A stretch of DNA of 64,000 nt from PALSA-911 sp963743035 (GTDB lineage: Bacteria > Pseudomonadota > Alphaproteobacteria > Acetobacterales > Acetobacteraceae). The notes under the pieces are model-generated. The model searched no databases, was not told where the DNA came from, and was given only the letters and a program-made list of their open reading frames with translations. Shown piece by piece: positions 17,155 to 26,889 of this stretch (position 1 is its first letter; each line of letters begins with the position of its first letter). The DNA is taken from NCBI GenBank assembly GCA_963743035.1, contig CAVUOB010000005.1, positions 313,450 through 377,449 on the forward strand, written 5' to 3'. The translations under genes were made by a program, and so were the position numbers.

Positions 17155-18684
17155 ATGAGCGGCCTGTCCGCCGGCGTCCGGCATCGGACGCTGATCACGA
17201 TCTGCGCGATGGCGGCGACGCTGATGCAGGCGTTGGATTCGACGATCGCCAACGTGGCGCTGCCGTATATGCAGGGCAGCCTGTCGGCGTCGTCCGACGA
17301 GATCACCTGGGTGCTGACCTCCTACATCACCGCCGCGGCGATCATGACCGCGCCGGTCGGCTGGCTGGCGGCCAGGTTCGGGCGCAAGAACCTGATGCTG
17401 GTCTGCCTGGTCGGGTTCACTATTGCGTCGATGATGTGCGGGGCGGCGCAGTCGCTGGCGCAGATGGTGGTGTTCCGGCTGTTGCAGGGCACGTTCGGCG
17501 CAGCGCTGGTGCCGTTGTCGCAATCGATCATGCTGGACATCTACCCGCCGGAAAAGCGCGGCATGGCCATGGCGATCTGGGGCGTGGGCGTGATGCTGGG
17601 GCCGATCCTGGGCCCGACCGTGGGCGGCTACCTGACCGATCTCTACAACTGGCGCTGGGTGTTCTACGTCAACCTGCCGGTGGGCGTGGCCGCGGTGGCG
17701 GGGCTGATCGTGTTCATGCCCGGCGAGGGCTCGCGCAGCGGCATGCGCTTCGACTGGACCGGCTTCGGCGTGCTGGCGCTCGGCATCGGCTCGTTCCAGC
17801 TGATGCTGGACCGCGGGCATGACCAGGACTGGTTCAACTCGACCGAGATCATCGTGGAGGCGGTGCTCGCCGGGCTCGGGACCTATCTGTTCCTGGTGCA
17901 CATGGCCACCGCGCAGCGGCCGTTCGTGCCGCCGGCGGCGTTTCGCGACCGCAATTTCGTCGCCGGGCTGGCGTTGATGTTCTCGGTCGGCATGGTGCTG
18001 GTCGCCACCGCCGCGCTGATGGCGCCCTGGCTGCAGACGCTGGCGAACTATCCCGTGGCCGCCGCCGGGCTGGTGCTGTCGCCGCGCGGGCTTGGCACCA
18101 TGCTGTCGATGCTGCTCGGCGGGCGGCTGACGGCGAAGGTCGATCCGCGGGTGCTGATCGGCGTCGGCATCCTGATGCTGTGCTATTCGCTGGAGCTGAT
18201 GGCGGGATGGACGCCGGACGTGTCGCAGCACGACATCATCCTGGCGATCTTCATCCAGGGCGCCGGGCTCGGCTTCGTCTTCGTGCCTTTGCAGGTGCTG
18301 ACCTTCGCCACGCTGCGGGCGGAGTTCCGCACCGACGGCACCTCGATGATGAGCCTGTTCCGCAATGTCGGCAGCGCCGTCGGCGTGGCCATCACCTCCT
18401 CGGCGCTGGCCCACAACCTGCAGGTGGTGCATGCGCAGATCAGCGAGTCGGTCACGCCGTTCAACCGTGCGCTGCAGGCCTACAAGATGCTGGACCCCGC
18501 CACCGCGCATGGCGCGGCGGTGCTGGACCAGATCGTCAACCGGCAGGCGCTGATCATCGCCTATGTCGACGACTACAAGCTGATGATCTTCACCTCGCTG
18601 CCGGCGCTTCTGCTGCTGCTGTTCATGCGCAAGCCGCCGAGCGGCGGGGCGAAGCCGGACGCCGCGCACGCGGCGATGGACTGA
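17155..18684 (+). CDS. emrB: EmrB-type drug efflux transporter, DHA2 (14-TM) MFS
   Basis: This 509-residue inner-membrane proton antiporter has 14 predicted helices. MQALDSTIANVALPYMQG is the DHA2 motif D1, WLAARFGRKNLML is motif A, and GVGVMLGPILGPTVGGYL is motif C of antiporters. With EmrA it would pump uncouplers or other lipophilic compounds out through a TolC-like channel. The ATG lies directly after the last hairpin of the repeat, with no obvious strong ribosome site. The 3' end overlaps the converging glycosyltransferase by about 60 bases. Confidence 0.92.
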   Translation: MSGLSAGVRHRTLITICAMAATLMQALDSTIANVALPYMQGSLSASSDEITWVLTSYITAAAIMTAPVGWLAARFGRKNLMLVCLVGFTIASMMCGAAQSLAQMVVFRLLQGTFGAALVPLSQSIMLDIYPPEKRGMAMAIWGVGVMLGPILGPTVGGYLTDLYNWRWVFYVNLPVGVAAVAGLIVFMPGEGSRSGMRFDWTGFGVLALGIGSFQLMLDRGHDQDWFNSTEIIVEAVLAGLGTYLFLVHMATAQRPFVPPAAFRDRNFVAGLALMFSVGMVLVATAALMAPWLQTLANYPVAAAGLVLSPRGLGTMLSMLLGGRLTAKVDPRVLIGVGILMLCYSLELMAGWTPDVSQHDIILAIFIQGAGLGFVFVPLQVLTFATLRAEFRTDGTSMMSLFRNVGSAVGVAITSSALAHNLQVVHAQISESVTPFNRALQAYKMLDPATAHGAAVLDQIVNRQALIIAYVDDYKLMIFTSLPALLLLLFMRKPPSGGAKPDAAHAAMD

Positions 18685-21164
18685 GCCGCCCGGCCAGCGC
18701 CAGCAGCGCGTCCCGGCGCGCTGCCTGCTGGGCCGCCAGCGTTCCCTGGCGCAGGAAATCGTCGCGGGCGGCGGCGGCGCTGGGCCAGAAGCAGCCGGGG
18801 GTCGCGGACCAGGCGGGCCAGGGCGGCGAACCAGGCGGGCGCGGTGTTGCCGACGAGCTCCGCCGCCGAGCCGCGATAGGCGGGAACGTCGGAAGCCAGC
18901 ACGGCGAGGCCGAGGGCGGCGTAGTCCAGCACCTTGATCGCGGATTTGCAGCGGTTGAAGCCGGTATCGGCCAGCGGCGCGATGCCGATGTCCCAATTTT
19001 GGCCCGTGATGGGTTGGCCCGTGATCCAGTCGACGAAGCCGGGATAGGAGGCGATGGCGTGCGCGGGCGGGGCGAGGCGGCGGATGAAGTCCGGCACGCC
19101 GCGCGCGGTCACGCCGATCATGTCGATGCGCACGCGGCCGGCGAATTCGGCGTGCAGCCGGGCGAGCGCGGGTTCCACGATGGCGAAATCGGCGTCATGC
19201 GTGGCGGTGCCCATGTAGAGGATGCGCACCGGTCCCCGCGCGGGGCGGATGGGCGATGGCGGGGCGGCCCATAGGCGCTCGTCCAGGCCGTTGGCGACGA
19301 CCCGCGCGGCGTGGCCGGCGGCGTGAAGGCTTTGCCGCAGCGCCGGGGTCGAGGCCCAGACCGCGTCGGCGTGGCCGAGCATCCGCGCCACCAGCCGGGC
19401 GCGGGGGCGCAGGATCGCGGCTTCCGGGTGGTCGCGGGGGATGTTCAGCAGGTCGTCGTCGAGGTCGTAGAGCAGCCGGATGCCATGCGCGCGGCAATGC
19501 GCGGCCAGGGCGTCCGCCGTGGCGGCGTCGGGCAGGGCGTAGCGCTGGGTGGCGATGATGTCGGCGCGGTAGCGCAGCGCCTCCGTTGGATCGGCGAGGA
19601 CGATGTCGATCTCGCCGGTGCTCGCCAGGTGATCGAGCGGCTGGAGCAGGCGGATATAGCCGCAGGGGCTGGGGGTGGCGTTCTCGAAGCGCTCGGGCAC
19701 GACGACCACCGAAACCCGGCCAGCGCGGCGCAGGTCCATCGGTCCGGTCGTCGCGCGCCTTGTGGGAGGCGTGGGGGTTTCGGCCGGCTTCGGGCGCCTG
19801 GACGGTTTCGGCGGATTGCCGAGCAATGCGGCGCGCGCGGCGGCGAACGCCTCCAGCCAGTCCTGCGCGGGAGCGCCGGGATCGACCAGCCAGGTCAGCC
19901 GCCGCCCGGCCAGGCGTTCGGGGAAGGCGCCGATACGGGCGGCGACGATCGGCAGTCCCGCGATCGATCGCGGCGGCGAGGCCCTGGGCTTCCGGATCGG
20001 GCCACTGGGTTGGGAACCAGGCGACATGCGGCGGCGATCGGCGCAGCGCCTCGGACCAGTCCGCTGGCGCGACGGGCTCGATCCGGATGGCCCCGCTTGC
20101 CGCTTCTTGCACCGCTGCCACCGCCGGCGCGCCCAGATGCGGCGCATCGCCGAACGCCGCCACGCGCAGCGTGCCGCGCGGGGCCAGTTTCGGGAATGCC
20201 AGCTTCCAGGTGCCGCCGGCGGCCGGGGCCAGGACGGCACGTTCAGCGAGGCCATAACGTTGCAGCCGCGCCAGCGCGTCCTGGCTCGGGCAGATCACCT
20301 GCCCGGCCTCGCGGAACAGCCAGGCATGGCCGTGCCGCCAGGTCAGGATGTCGGTCGCCCCATGGCTCGGCCGCGCCGCGATGCAGGCGTTGCAGCCGGC
20401 GGGGCCGGGCTCGCCGCAATGCTGCGCGTCCGGCCAGGGCAGCAGATGGCGTTGCGGGCAGAGGGCGAGGTAGTCGCGCAGGATCACGTCGAAGGCCACG
20501 CCCAGGCGGTGCAGCAGGGCGCGCAGATCGAACCGCCCGGCCGGCAGGCCGCGCACCAGCACGCGCGAGACGCCGGCATCCGTCAGCACCCGCACGAGGT
20601 CGCCGATCCGCTCCGGCGGCAGGCGCAGCGTCCGGGGATCGCCGGGCGCGGACAGCGCCATGCCGCGCGAGGTCGCCCGCAGCACCAGCGCGTCCGCCGC
20701 GGGTTCGCTGTCCTGCTCGTCGGTCACGATCAGCTCCGCCGGGCCGGCGGCTTTTGCGCCCGCCGGAACGGCGGCCTTTGCGTTCATCGGAAAGGCGGAA
20801 AAATCCGGCGCCGGCTCGGTCGGCCAGCCGCTCGCCACGCCCAGTTTCAGATGGTGCAGCAGCGGATTGCCGCGCGCGCCGGGATGCTCGCGCACATACC
20901 AGGCGGCGTCGAAGCGCGGATGCGGATCGCGCAAGGCGGCGGCCCCGGTCTGCAGGTAATGCAGCAGCGGCGGCTGGCGGAGGCGGCGGCGTCCGGATAT
21001 TCGCGCAGATACCAGGCGCCGTCGAAGAACGGATTGGGGTCGCGCCCCTCGGCCAGGCCATGGGCGGCGAAATGGCGCAGCGCGTCGGCGGCGGCGACAT
21101 CGGGGTAGCGCGACGCGTACCAGGCCGTGTCGACGATGACGGCGAACGCCGCGACCGGATCCAC
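18623..21164 (-). pseudogene. glycosyltransferase with N-terminal YPD repeats (three frameshifts)
   Basis: The translated pieces give one large protein. Three N-terminal repeats of about 50 residues share the pattern W/YY..YPDV...HY/F...G..EGRDPNP.FD (WYASRYPDVAAADALRHF, WYLREYPDA, WYVREHPGARGNPLLHHL). Then come a middle glycosyltransferase-like part and a C-terminal GT4-type domain (LLYDLDDDLLNIPRD, ILYMGTATHDADFAIVEPAL, IKVLDYAALGLAVLASDVPAYRGSA). Breaks lie near 20975 (one base missing), near 19965 (one or four extra; ATCG is doubled there) and near 18770 (one extra). The start is GTG two bases from the chrA stop. It probably once served surface glycan synthesis. Confidence 0.65.
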
Positions 21165-21165
21165 C

Positions 21166-21690
21166 CTAGCTGCCCACCGCCAGCAGCACCGCCGCGCCGG
21201 CCGTCAGCGCGATCATCGGATGCAGCTCGGTCAGCGTCAGCAGCAGCGTCGATCCGGCGGTGACGCCATAGGCCGGCCAGCCATGCTCGGTGCCGCGGAT
21301 CAGCGCGATGCCGCTGCCGAGCGTCAGCCCGACCGCGACCGGCGCCAGCGCCCGCTCGGCGACCTCGCGCCAGGCGGAGCGGGCCGCGCGGTCCCAGAAC
21401 CGCGCCGCCAGGTGCACGATCAGGCAGGACGGCGTGAACATCGCCAGGCCCGCCACCACCGCGCCCAGCACCCCCGCCGCCTTCAGCCCGATCAGCAGCA
21501 CGATCAGCGCCCCCGGGCCGGGCGTGGCGCGGGAGATGGCGAACAGATCGAGGAACTGGCGCGCGGTCAGCCAGTGGTGCTGGTCCACCGCGGCGCGCTG
21601 CATCTCCGGCAGCACGCCGTTGCCGCCGCCCACCGACAGCAGCGACAGCACCACGAACAGCCCGGCCAGCTGAGCCAGCACCCCGGTCAC
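21166..21690 (-). CDS. chrA: chromate transporter, short-chain CHR half (second subunit)
   Basis: This 174-residue membrane protein is a single CHR domain: LSVGGGNGVLPEMQRAAVD is the first signature and ATPGPGALIVLLIGLKAAG the PGP motif. Short-chain CHR proteins work as a pair of antiparallel halves and expel chromate, or sometimes other oxyanions. Its ATG overlaps the stop of the partner gene (ATGA), so the two are translated together. Confidence 0.88.
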   Translation of the reverse strand: MTGVLAQLAGLFVVLSLLSVGGGNGVLPEMQRAAVDQHHWLTARQFLDLFAISRATPGPGALIVLLIGLKAAGVLGAVVAGLAMFTPSCLIVHLAARFWDRAARSAWREVAERALAPVAVGLTLGSGIALIRGTEHGWPAYGVTAGSTLLLTLTELHPMIALTAGAAVLLAVGS

Positions 21691-22311
21691 GGCTGGCGCC
21701 GCTCCAGCCAGCCGATGAGCAGGCTGGCCGGGATCATCACCGCCAGCACCCAGCCCAGGCCGATGCCGAAGCCGAGCGATGCGGCGGTGGCGACCGCCAC
21801 CCCGATCGCCCCGGGGCGGCGGATGTTGCGCCGGAACAGCCGCAGGCCGGAAGCGAGATTGAGGCCGATCGCGCCGGCGCCGACGCCGGCCAGAGCCAGG
21901 CCGAACCAGGTGCCATCAGGCAGGGCGTTCAGGCTGAAATAGGCGGCCCCCGCGATCAGCACGACCGCCACCGGCACCGCCAGCATGCCGAGCACCGCCA
22001 CCACCGCGCCCAGGCCGCCATGCAGCACGGTGCCGACGAACACCGCGATGTTGACCCCGTTCGCCCCCGGCGAGATCTGCGACAGCGCCACGCCGCTGAG
22101 GAACTGGCGGTCGTCGATCCAGCCGCGCCGCTCCACCACCTCCCGCCTTGTCCAGCTGGTCATGCCGCCGCCGAAGCTCATCGCGCCCATGCGCAGGAAC
22201 ACGACGAACAGCTCGCCGAGGCTGCCCGCCTTCTCCCTGGGAGCGTTCTCCCTGGGAGCCTGGCCGGCTCGACTCCTGCGTTGCGTGTGCGATGGGCTGG
22301 CATCGCGCCAT
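21687..22311 (-). CDS. chrA: chromate transporter, short-chain CHR half (first subunit; start uncertain)
   Basis: The CHR domain is complete from residue MGAMSFGGGM (ATG 22190): SFGGG, RGWIDDRQFLSG and SQISPGANGVNIAVFVG are the family signatures. The normal N-terminal stretch SLGELFVVFLR lies upstream in frame but without a start codon; an ATG at 22311 (MARCQPIAHATQ) reaches it only if one base is removed in a repeated tract where CTCCCAGGGAGAA occurs twice in tandem. The start therefore cannot be fixed. It pairs with the downstream half gene and is divergent from the aldo/keto reductase. Confidence 0.8.
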
Positions 22312-22361
22312 TCAAGCCGGTTCCGTGTAGGCTCGAAAGCGGGCAAATCAGGGGGGATGCG

Positions 22362-23367
22362 ATGGAGTACCGGAATCTCGGCGCAAGCGGGCTGAAAATC
22401 TCCCCGCTCTGCCTCGGCACGATGATGTTCGGCGGCGCCACGGAGGAGGCCACGGCCGCGCGCATCATCGACCGCGCGCAGGAGCAGGGCGTGAACTTCA
22501 TCGACACCGCCGACGGCTACGCCGAAGGCCGCTCGGAGGCAATCACCGGCCGCGCGATCGCGAAGAACCGTTCCTGGTGGGTGCTGGCGACCAAGATCGC
22601 CAACCCCACCGGCAAGGGCCCGAACGCGCGCGGGCTGTCGCGCCGGCACGTGATGGACGCCACCCATGCCAGCCTGCGCCGGCTGGGCGTGGAAACCATC
22701 GACATTCTGTACCTGCACAAGGAAGACCACAGCCACACCGCTGGCCGAAACCGTGCGCGCGCTCGGCGACCTGATCCGGGCCGGCAAGCTGCGGTATTTC
22801 GGCGTCTCCAACTACCGCGCCTGGCGCGTCGCGGAGATCTGCCGCATCTGCGACGAACTCGGCATCGACCGCCCGGTGGTCAGCCAGCCGCTGTACAACG
22901 CGCTGAACCGCCAGCCGGAAATCGAGCATCTGCCGGCCTGCGGCCAGTACGGCCTGGGCGTGGTGCCCTACTCGCCGCTGGCGCGCGGCGTGCTGACCGG
23001 CAAATACCGCCCCGACGTGCCGCCCCCGCCAGGCACCCGCGCCGGGCGGCAGGACCGGCGGATGCTGGAATCGGAATGGCGACAGGAAAGCCTGCACATC
23101 GCCCTGGAACTGGCCCGGCACGCCGAGGCCCGCGGCATCACGCCCGGGCAGTTCGCGCTCGCCTGGGTGCTGAACAACCGCTTCGTCACCGCCGCCGTCG
23201 CCGGGCCGCGAACCGAGGAGCAATGGGAAGGATATCTCGGCGCACTCGACTATCGCTGCGATGCCGAGGACGAAAAACTGGTCGACCGGCTGGTGGCGCC
23301 GGGGCATGCGTCCACGCCGGGATACAACGATCCTTCGTATCCGATTGAGGGGCGGGTGGTGCGGTAG
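22362..23367 (+). pseudogene. aldo/keto reductase (one frameshift)
   Basis: This is an NADPH-dependent carbonyl reductase with a TIM-barrel fold, about 330 residues if repaired. MEYRNLGASGLKISPLCLGTMMFGG is the canonical start; catalytic Asp and Tyr lie in NFIDTADGYAEGRSE, Lys in WVLATKIANP, and the His strand in DILYLHKED. Near 22735 the frame changes; removing one base gives HSTPLAETVRALGDL and the second frame then runs uninterrupted through GKLRYFGVSNYRAWRV to the stop. The intact second part and conserved catalytic residues suggest a sequence error or a very recent lesion. Confidence 0.82.
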
Positions 23368-23431
23368 GGGCTTGGGGTGGGGGGCGCTTTGGCCCCTCTG
23401 GCCCGTCTGCCCCGTCTGCCCCCTCACCCCT

Positions 23432-23458
23432 CCCTCTCCCCCGAAGTGGGGGAGAGGG
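23432..23458. terminator. bidirectional hairpin CCCTCTCCCCC/GGGGGAGAGGG
   Basis: A perfect 11-bp stem with a five-base loop lies between converging aldo/keto reductase and hydrolase genes. It lacks a T-run but its strength and position fit a bidirectional terminator. Similar CCCTCTCCCCC hairpins are common between genes in GC-rich proteobacteria. Confidence 0.6.
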
Positions 23459-23472
23459 GGAAGATTGGCGGC

Positions 23473-23509
23473 GGGGGAGTTTGGGGTGGGGGAGATTGGG
23501 GTTGGGGGG
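23473..23509 (+). other. candidate G-quadruplex: five runs of four or more G
   Basis: G-tracts of 5, 4, 5, 4 and 6 bases (23473-23477, 23483-23486, 23488-23492, 23498-23501, 23504-23509) are separated by loops of 1-5 bases, fitting the usual quadruplex pattern. A degenerate unit of the type GGGGAGATTGGGGT is repeated. It lies 14 bases beyond the 3' end of the hydrolase gene, on the template strand of that gene. Confidence 0.55.
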
Positions 23510-23522
23510 AGATTGGGATTGG

Positions 23523-26049
23523 TTACGGCGCCCCACCCGCAGCGGCCGACACTTCGATGGGCCAGAAGATCTGGCCGGCGCCTAGGGCGTCGCGGGCGGT
23601 GATGGTCCAAGCGCCGGGTTTGTCGTTCAGCGCCAGTTTCAGTTGCCAGCTTGCCTTGCCGCCGCTGAGGGCGACGTTGGCGCTGTAGGGGCCGATGACG
23701 CGGCCGGTGGGGTCGCGCGCTTCCAGGTGCAGCACGTGCAGGGCGGCGGGGCTGGGGCCGGACAGGCGGAGCTCGAACGTCACGATGTCGCCGAGCCGGG
23801 CCTTGCGCGGGCCGTTCAGCACCGGTTTCGGCAGCGGCGCCGGCGACAGGGCCAGCACGGTCGGTTCGACGGGGTCGAGGCGGATGGGGATGCGGTCGGT
23901 CTGTTCCGCCGGTGCCGGGTTGCGCAGATCGGTCCGCCAGGCCGGCTGGGCGAGGCGCAGCACGGCCGGCTGCGCCGGGCCCGGCTCGCCGGGCGGCAGG
24001 TCGCGCAGCAGGCCGAGGATGGTGACGCGGCCGTTGCGGAACTGGCGCATGTCGACATCGGACCGCATTGTGCCGTCCGGCGCTTCCACGCGGAATTTTG
24101 CCGCCACGCCGGCGTCCTGCAGCGCCGCCGATGAACGGCGCGGCCGGGGCGTCGTCTCGGCTCAGCGCCTCGATCAGGCGGACCTTGCTGGCGAGGCCGG
24201 CGAGCGCGGGGCGCGTCCGCCGGCGGCCGTGGCCGTCGAATTCGCCGGGGGTGGCGTCCGCCAGCACCACGCCGCCGCGCGCCGCGAAGCGGGCGATCGC
24301 CGCGGCTTCCCGGTCGGACAGCGACAGCGCCTGCGGCAGCACCAGCAGGCGGATGCCGCGCGCCTCCAACGCGCCGCCGGCCAGCAGGTCGGGGCTGAGC
24401 CAGTGCGGCTGCAGCCCGGCGTGCTGCAGCAGGGAGGCCGAGCGGCGCATCGCCGCGCGCAGCACGCTGTCGAAGGATTCGCGCTCCGAATCGCGCTCGG
24501 TCCAGGGCTTGCCGCTCGCCTTGACGTCCAGCAGCCAGCGCAGCCGGTAGCTTTCCGGCGAATAGAGGATCGCCACCGGATCGCGCGCCGGGCGGCTGGC
24601 GATCAGCTGCGCGCCGATGCCGCGGCGCAGCTCGGTGAGCACCCCGCGCAGTTGCTCGCCGCGCAGGCCGGGCGTGCCATCGGGGGCGACGATGGCGTTC
24701 TCCTCGTCCCAGATCACGGTGCCGCGCTGGCCGAGCAGCGCCTCGTGCCAGATGCGGTGCACCTCGGGGGCGCCGGAGCGGAACGAGGTGGTCAGCGTGA
24801 TCAGCGCCGGGTTCAGCGCCAGCGCGATCTCCACGTTGTTGTGCATGTCGTACATTTCGAGCACGTCGACCGCATGCGCCAGCCGGGTGAAGTCGTAGCC
24901 GCCCCAGCCGGGCGCCTGGGTGCCCTCGATGGCCGCGCGCGCGCGCGGATCGGCGGCGTGCACGGCGCGGGCGCCGCTGCGCAGCGCGCGGGCGAAGGCC
25001 TCGTCCATCCATTCCTTGAAGTCCGACCAGGCGGAGTAGTTGTTGTCGGTGCGCGCCAGCGTCGCCTCGGTGGTCGGCGGCGTCACCTCGTCCCAGGTGG
25101 CGAATGCCGTGCCCCATTGCCGGTTCAGCGCCGCGAGCGACGGGTAGCGGCCGCGCAGCCAGGCGCGCATGCCGGCCAGCGATTGCGGCGAGAAATCGAA
25201 ATCCCAGTTGGCCGCGAGGTCGGCGATGCCGGTCTCGTCGCCGAGATTGTAGTAGACCGGGCGGTAGCGGCCGTAGATGCGCACATGCTGCCTGAGCCTT
25301 TCGTCGATCCGCGCCTGCCATTGCGGGTCCGACAGGCCGGGTTCGCGCAGCCGGACCGAGGGGTCGGCCGGGTTTTCCCGGTAGCGGCGGCGGGCTTCGT
25401 CGAACAGCCAGGTGACCGGCTTGCCCGGCCGCCAGCGATGGTAGGAGGCGTAGAAATCGGTGGCGATGTTCTCGATATACGGCGCGATGTCCGCGGCCAG
25501 CAGCGGCGCCATCGCTTTGGCGGCGTCCGCGGCGGTGAGCTCCGCCTCCCGCGTGGCCATCACCTTGTTGCCGGTGATCCCGAGTGCGGGCAGCGCCGCC
25601 AGCTGCTCCGGCTTCAGGCTCGGCCACATCATGGTGCGCCAGTCGGCCCAGCCATCCTCGGGCGGCGGGACGACGAAATCGGCGCTGGCCTCGCTGTCCT
25701 GGCCGTTCAGCCGCAGCCTGGCGCGCAGCGTGTTGGCGGTGGCGACCACGCGGCCGAGATCGAGCGGCACCGCCACCGAGCCGTCGCGCGACAGCCGCAC
25801 CGGCATTTCGCGATGCTGCACGGCGCGGCCGAGCGCATCCGTCCAGTCCAGGGTGAGCGTGCCCGAGGAGGCGGCCGTGAGCGGCCGGTCGGCGCGGTAG
25901 GTGAAGTGCACCTGCGCGCCCCGTTCCAGCCGGCCCGGCGGGGGTTCCAGCGTGTCGGCGCCGGCGGCGCCGGCGGCGAACACCGCGCACAGCACGCCGA
26001 GGCGGCAAAGAGGGAGCAGGAGCCGCCTGGGCCGGGGAACGATATGCAT
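23523..26049 (-). pseudogene. secreted GH42-like glycoside hydrolase (one frameshift)
   Basis: This is a large secreted protein of about 840 residues. It has a signal peptide (LLLPLCRLGVLCAVFAAGAAGA), a beta-sandwich (about 35-130), a TIM-barrel (about 140-520) with YYNLGDETGIADL as probable acid/base site and GTVIWDEENAI as a second acidic site, a trimerisation-like Rossmann domain (RLLVLPQALSLSDREAAAIARFAARGGVVL) and a C-terminal sandwich. The layout resembles beta-galactosidases of family GH42. The frame breaks near 24125, where dropping one base joins APFIGGA to KFRVEAPDGT. The substrate is uncertain. Confidence 0.65.
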
Positions 26050-26060
26050 GGCGCCAGCCT

Positions 26061-26100
26061 AGAGCAGGATCGGCGCGGATAGAAGCGCCGATCCTGCTCT
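26061..26100. repeat. perfect 16-bp inverted repeat with AGAGCA ends
   Basis: AGAGCAGGATCGGCGC (26061-26076) pairs perfectly with 26085-26100 across an eight-base loop. The outer AGAGCA/TGCTCT ends match the ends of the next element, which begins immediately after, so the two form a tandem pair in the divergent gap between the hydrolase and DUF4337 genes. Confidence 0.75.
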
Positions 26101-26166
26101 AGGTCTTTGTTTTAGCGAGCAACTTTGTCCATTCAGATGATTCCATCTGAATGGACGTTGCTCTGG
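26101..26166. repeat. GAGCAA-framed palindromic repeat, copy 1
   Basis: After the leader AGGTCTTTGTTTTAGC, GAGCAAC (26117-26123) pairs with GTTGCTC (26157-26163), and inside it GTCCATTCAGATG (26127-26139) pairs perfectly with 26144-26156 over a four-base loop. Related copies occur at 34.1, 34.9, 36.9, 37.0 and 40.4 kb, all between genes. Confidence 0.8.
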
Positions 26167-26280
26167 AATGTCCGCGCGCCGACATGGACCACCCCCGGCC
26201 ACGCGGGATGGAGGCGGTCGGCGCCCCGATATGCGAAGCTATGCGCCGCCGAATCCGGCCAACAGCCAGGGAAGCCGTTC

Positions 26281-26862
26281 ATGTCCGACACCATCGAGCA
26301 CGCCCAGGAAGGCCTGGAACACGCCCATCACGCCGCCGAGCATGGCCAGGACAATTCGGCGGCCCGGATCGCCATCGTCATCGCAGCACTTGCCGCAGCG
26401 CTGACCTTGGCGGAGATGGGCAAGAACAGCGCCCAGAGCGACTACCTGACCCATCACATCAGCCTGTCGGATGACTGGAACTTCTTCCAGGCGAAGAACG
26501 TCCGGGCCACGGTCCGCAACGCCGAGGCGACGCTGCTGGAAAGCCTGCCGAATGCCGGCGATCCCGCGATCGTGGCGCGGATCCAGGCGGCGCGCGAGAC
26601 GGAGGACCGGCTGCGCGACGATCCCAAGGCCGGCGACGGCATGAAGCAGCTGGTCGAGCGGGCCGGGCACCAGACGGAGGCGCGCGACCACGCGTTCCAT
26701 CTGTACCACCAGTTCGAGGGCGTGGTCGGCGCGCTGCAGATCGCGATCGTGCTGACCTCGGTGTCGATCGTGACGCGGGTGCGCTGGCTGGCCTGGACCG
26801 GCGGCGGCATCGGGCTGCTGGCCAGCTGCTTCGGCCTGGCCGTGGCGCTCGGTATCGTCTGA
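26281..26862 (+). CDS. DUF4337 membrane protein
   Basis: This 193-residue protein shows the DUF4337 pattern: a His-rich amphipathic start (EHAQEGLEHAHHAAEH), one membrane helix (IAIVIAALAAALTLAEM), a cytoplasmic or periplasmic helical part beginning LSDDWNFFQAKNVRATV, and two C-terminal helices (VVGALQIAIVLTSVSIVTRV, GGGIGLLASCFGLAVAL). The function is unknown. I chose ATG 26281 because upstream residues look non-coding. It is divergent from the hydrolase, with two palindromic repeats between them. Confidence 0.85.
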   Translation: MSDTIEHAQEGLEHAHHAAEHGQDNSAARIAIVIAALAAALTLAEMGKNSAQSDYLTHHISLSDDWNFFQAKNVRATVRNAEATLLESLPNAGDPAIVARIQAARETEDRLRDDPKAGDGMKQLVERAGHQTEARDHAFHLYHQFEGVVGALQIAIVLTSVSIVTRVRWLAWTGGGIGLLASCFGLAVALGIV

Positions 26863-26889
26863 GGGGGGCTGTCCGAGGCGGAGCCGGGG

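Noticed and set aside
22666..23367. Separate small oxidoreductase gene
   Set aside because: It is the second half of the aldo/keto reductase shifted by one base; its first residues are out-of-frame sequence.
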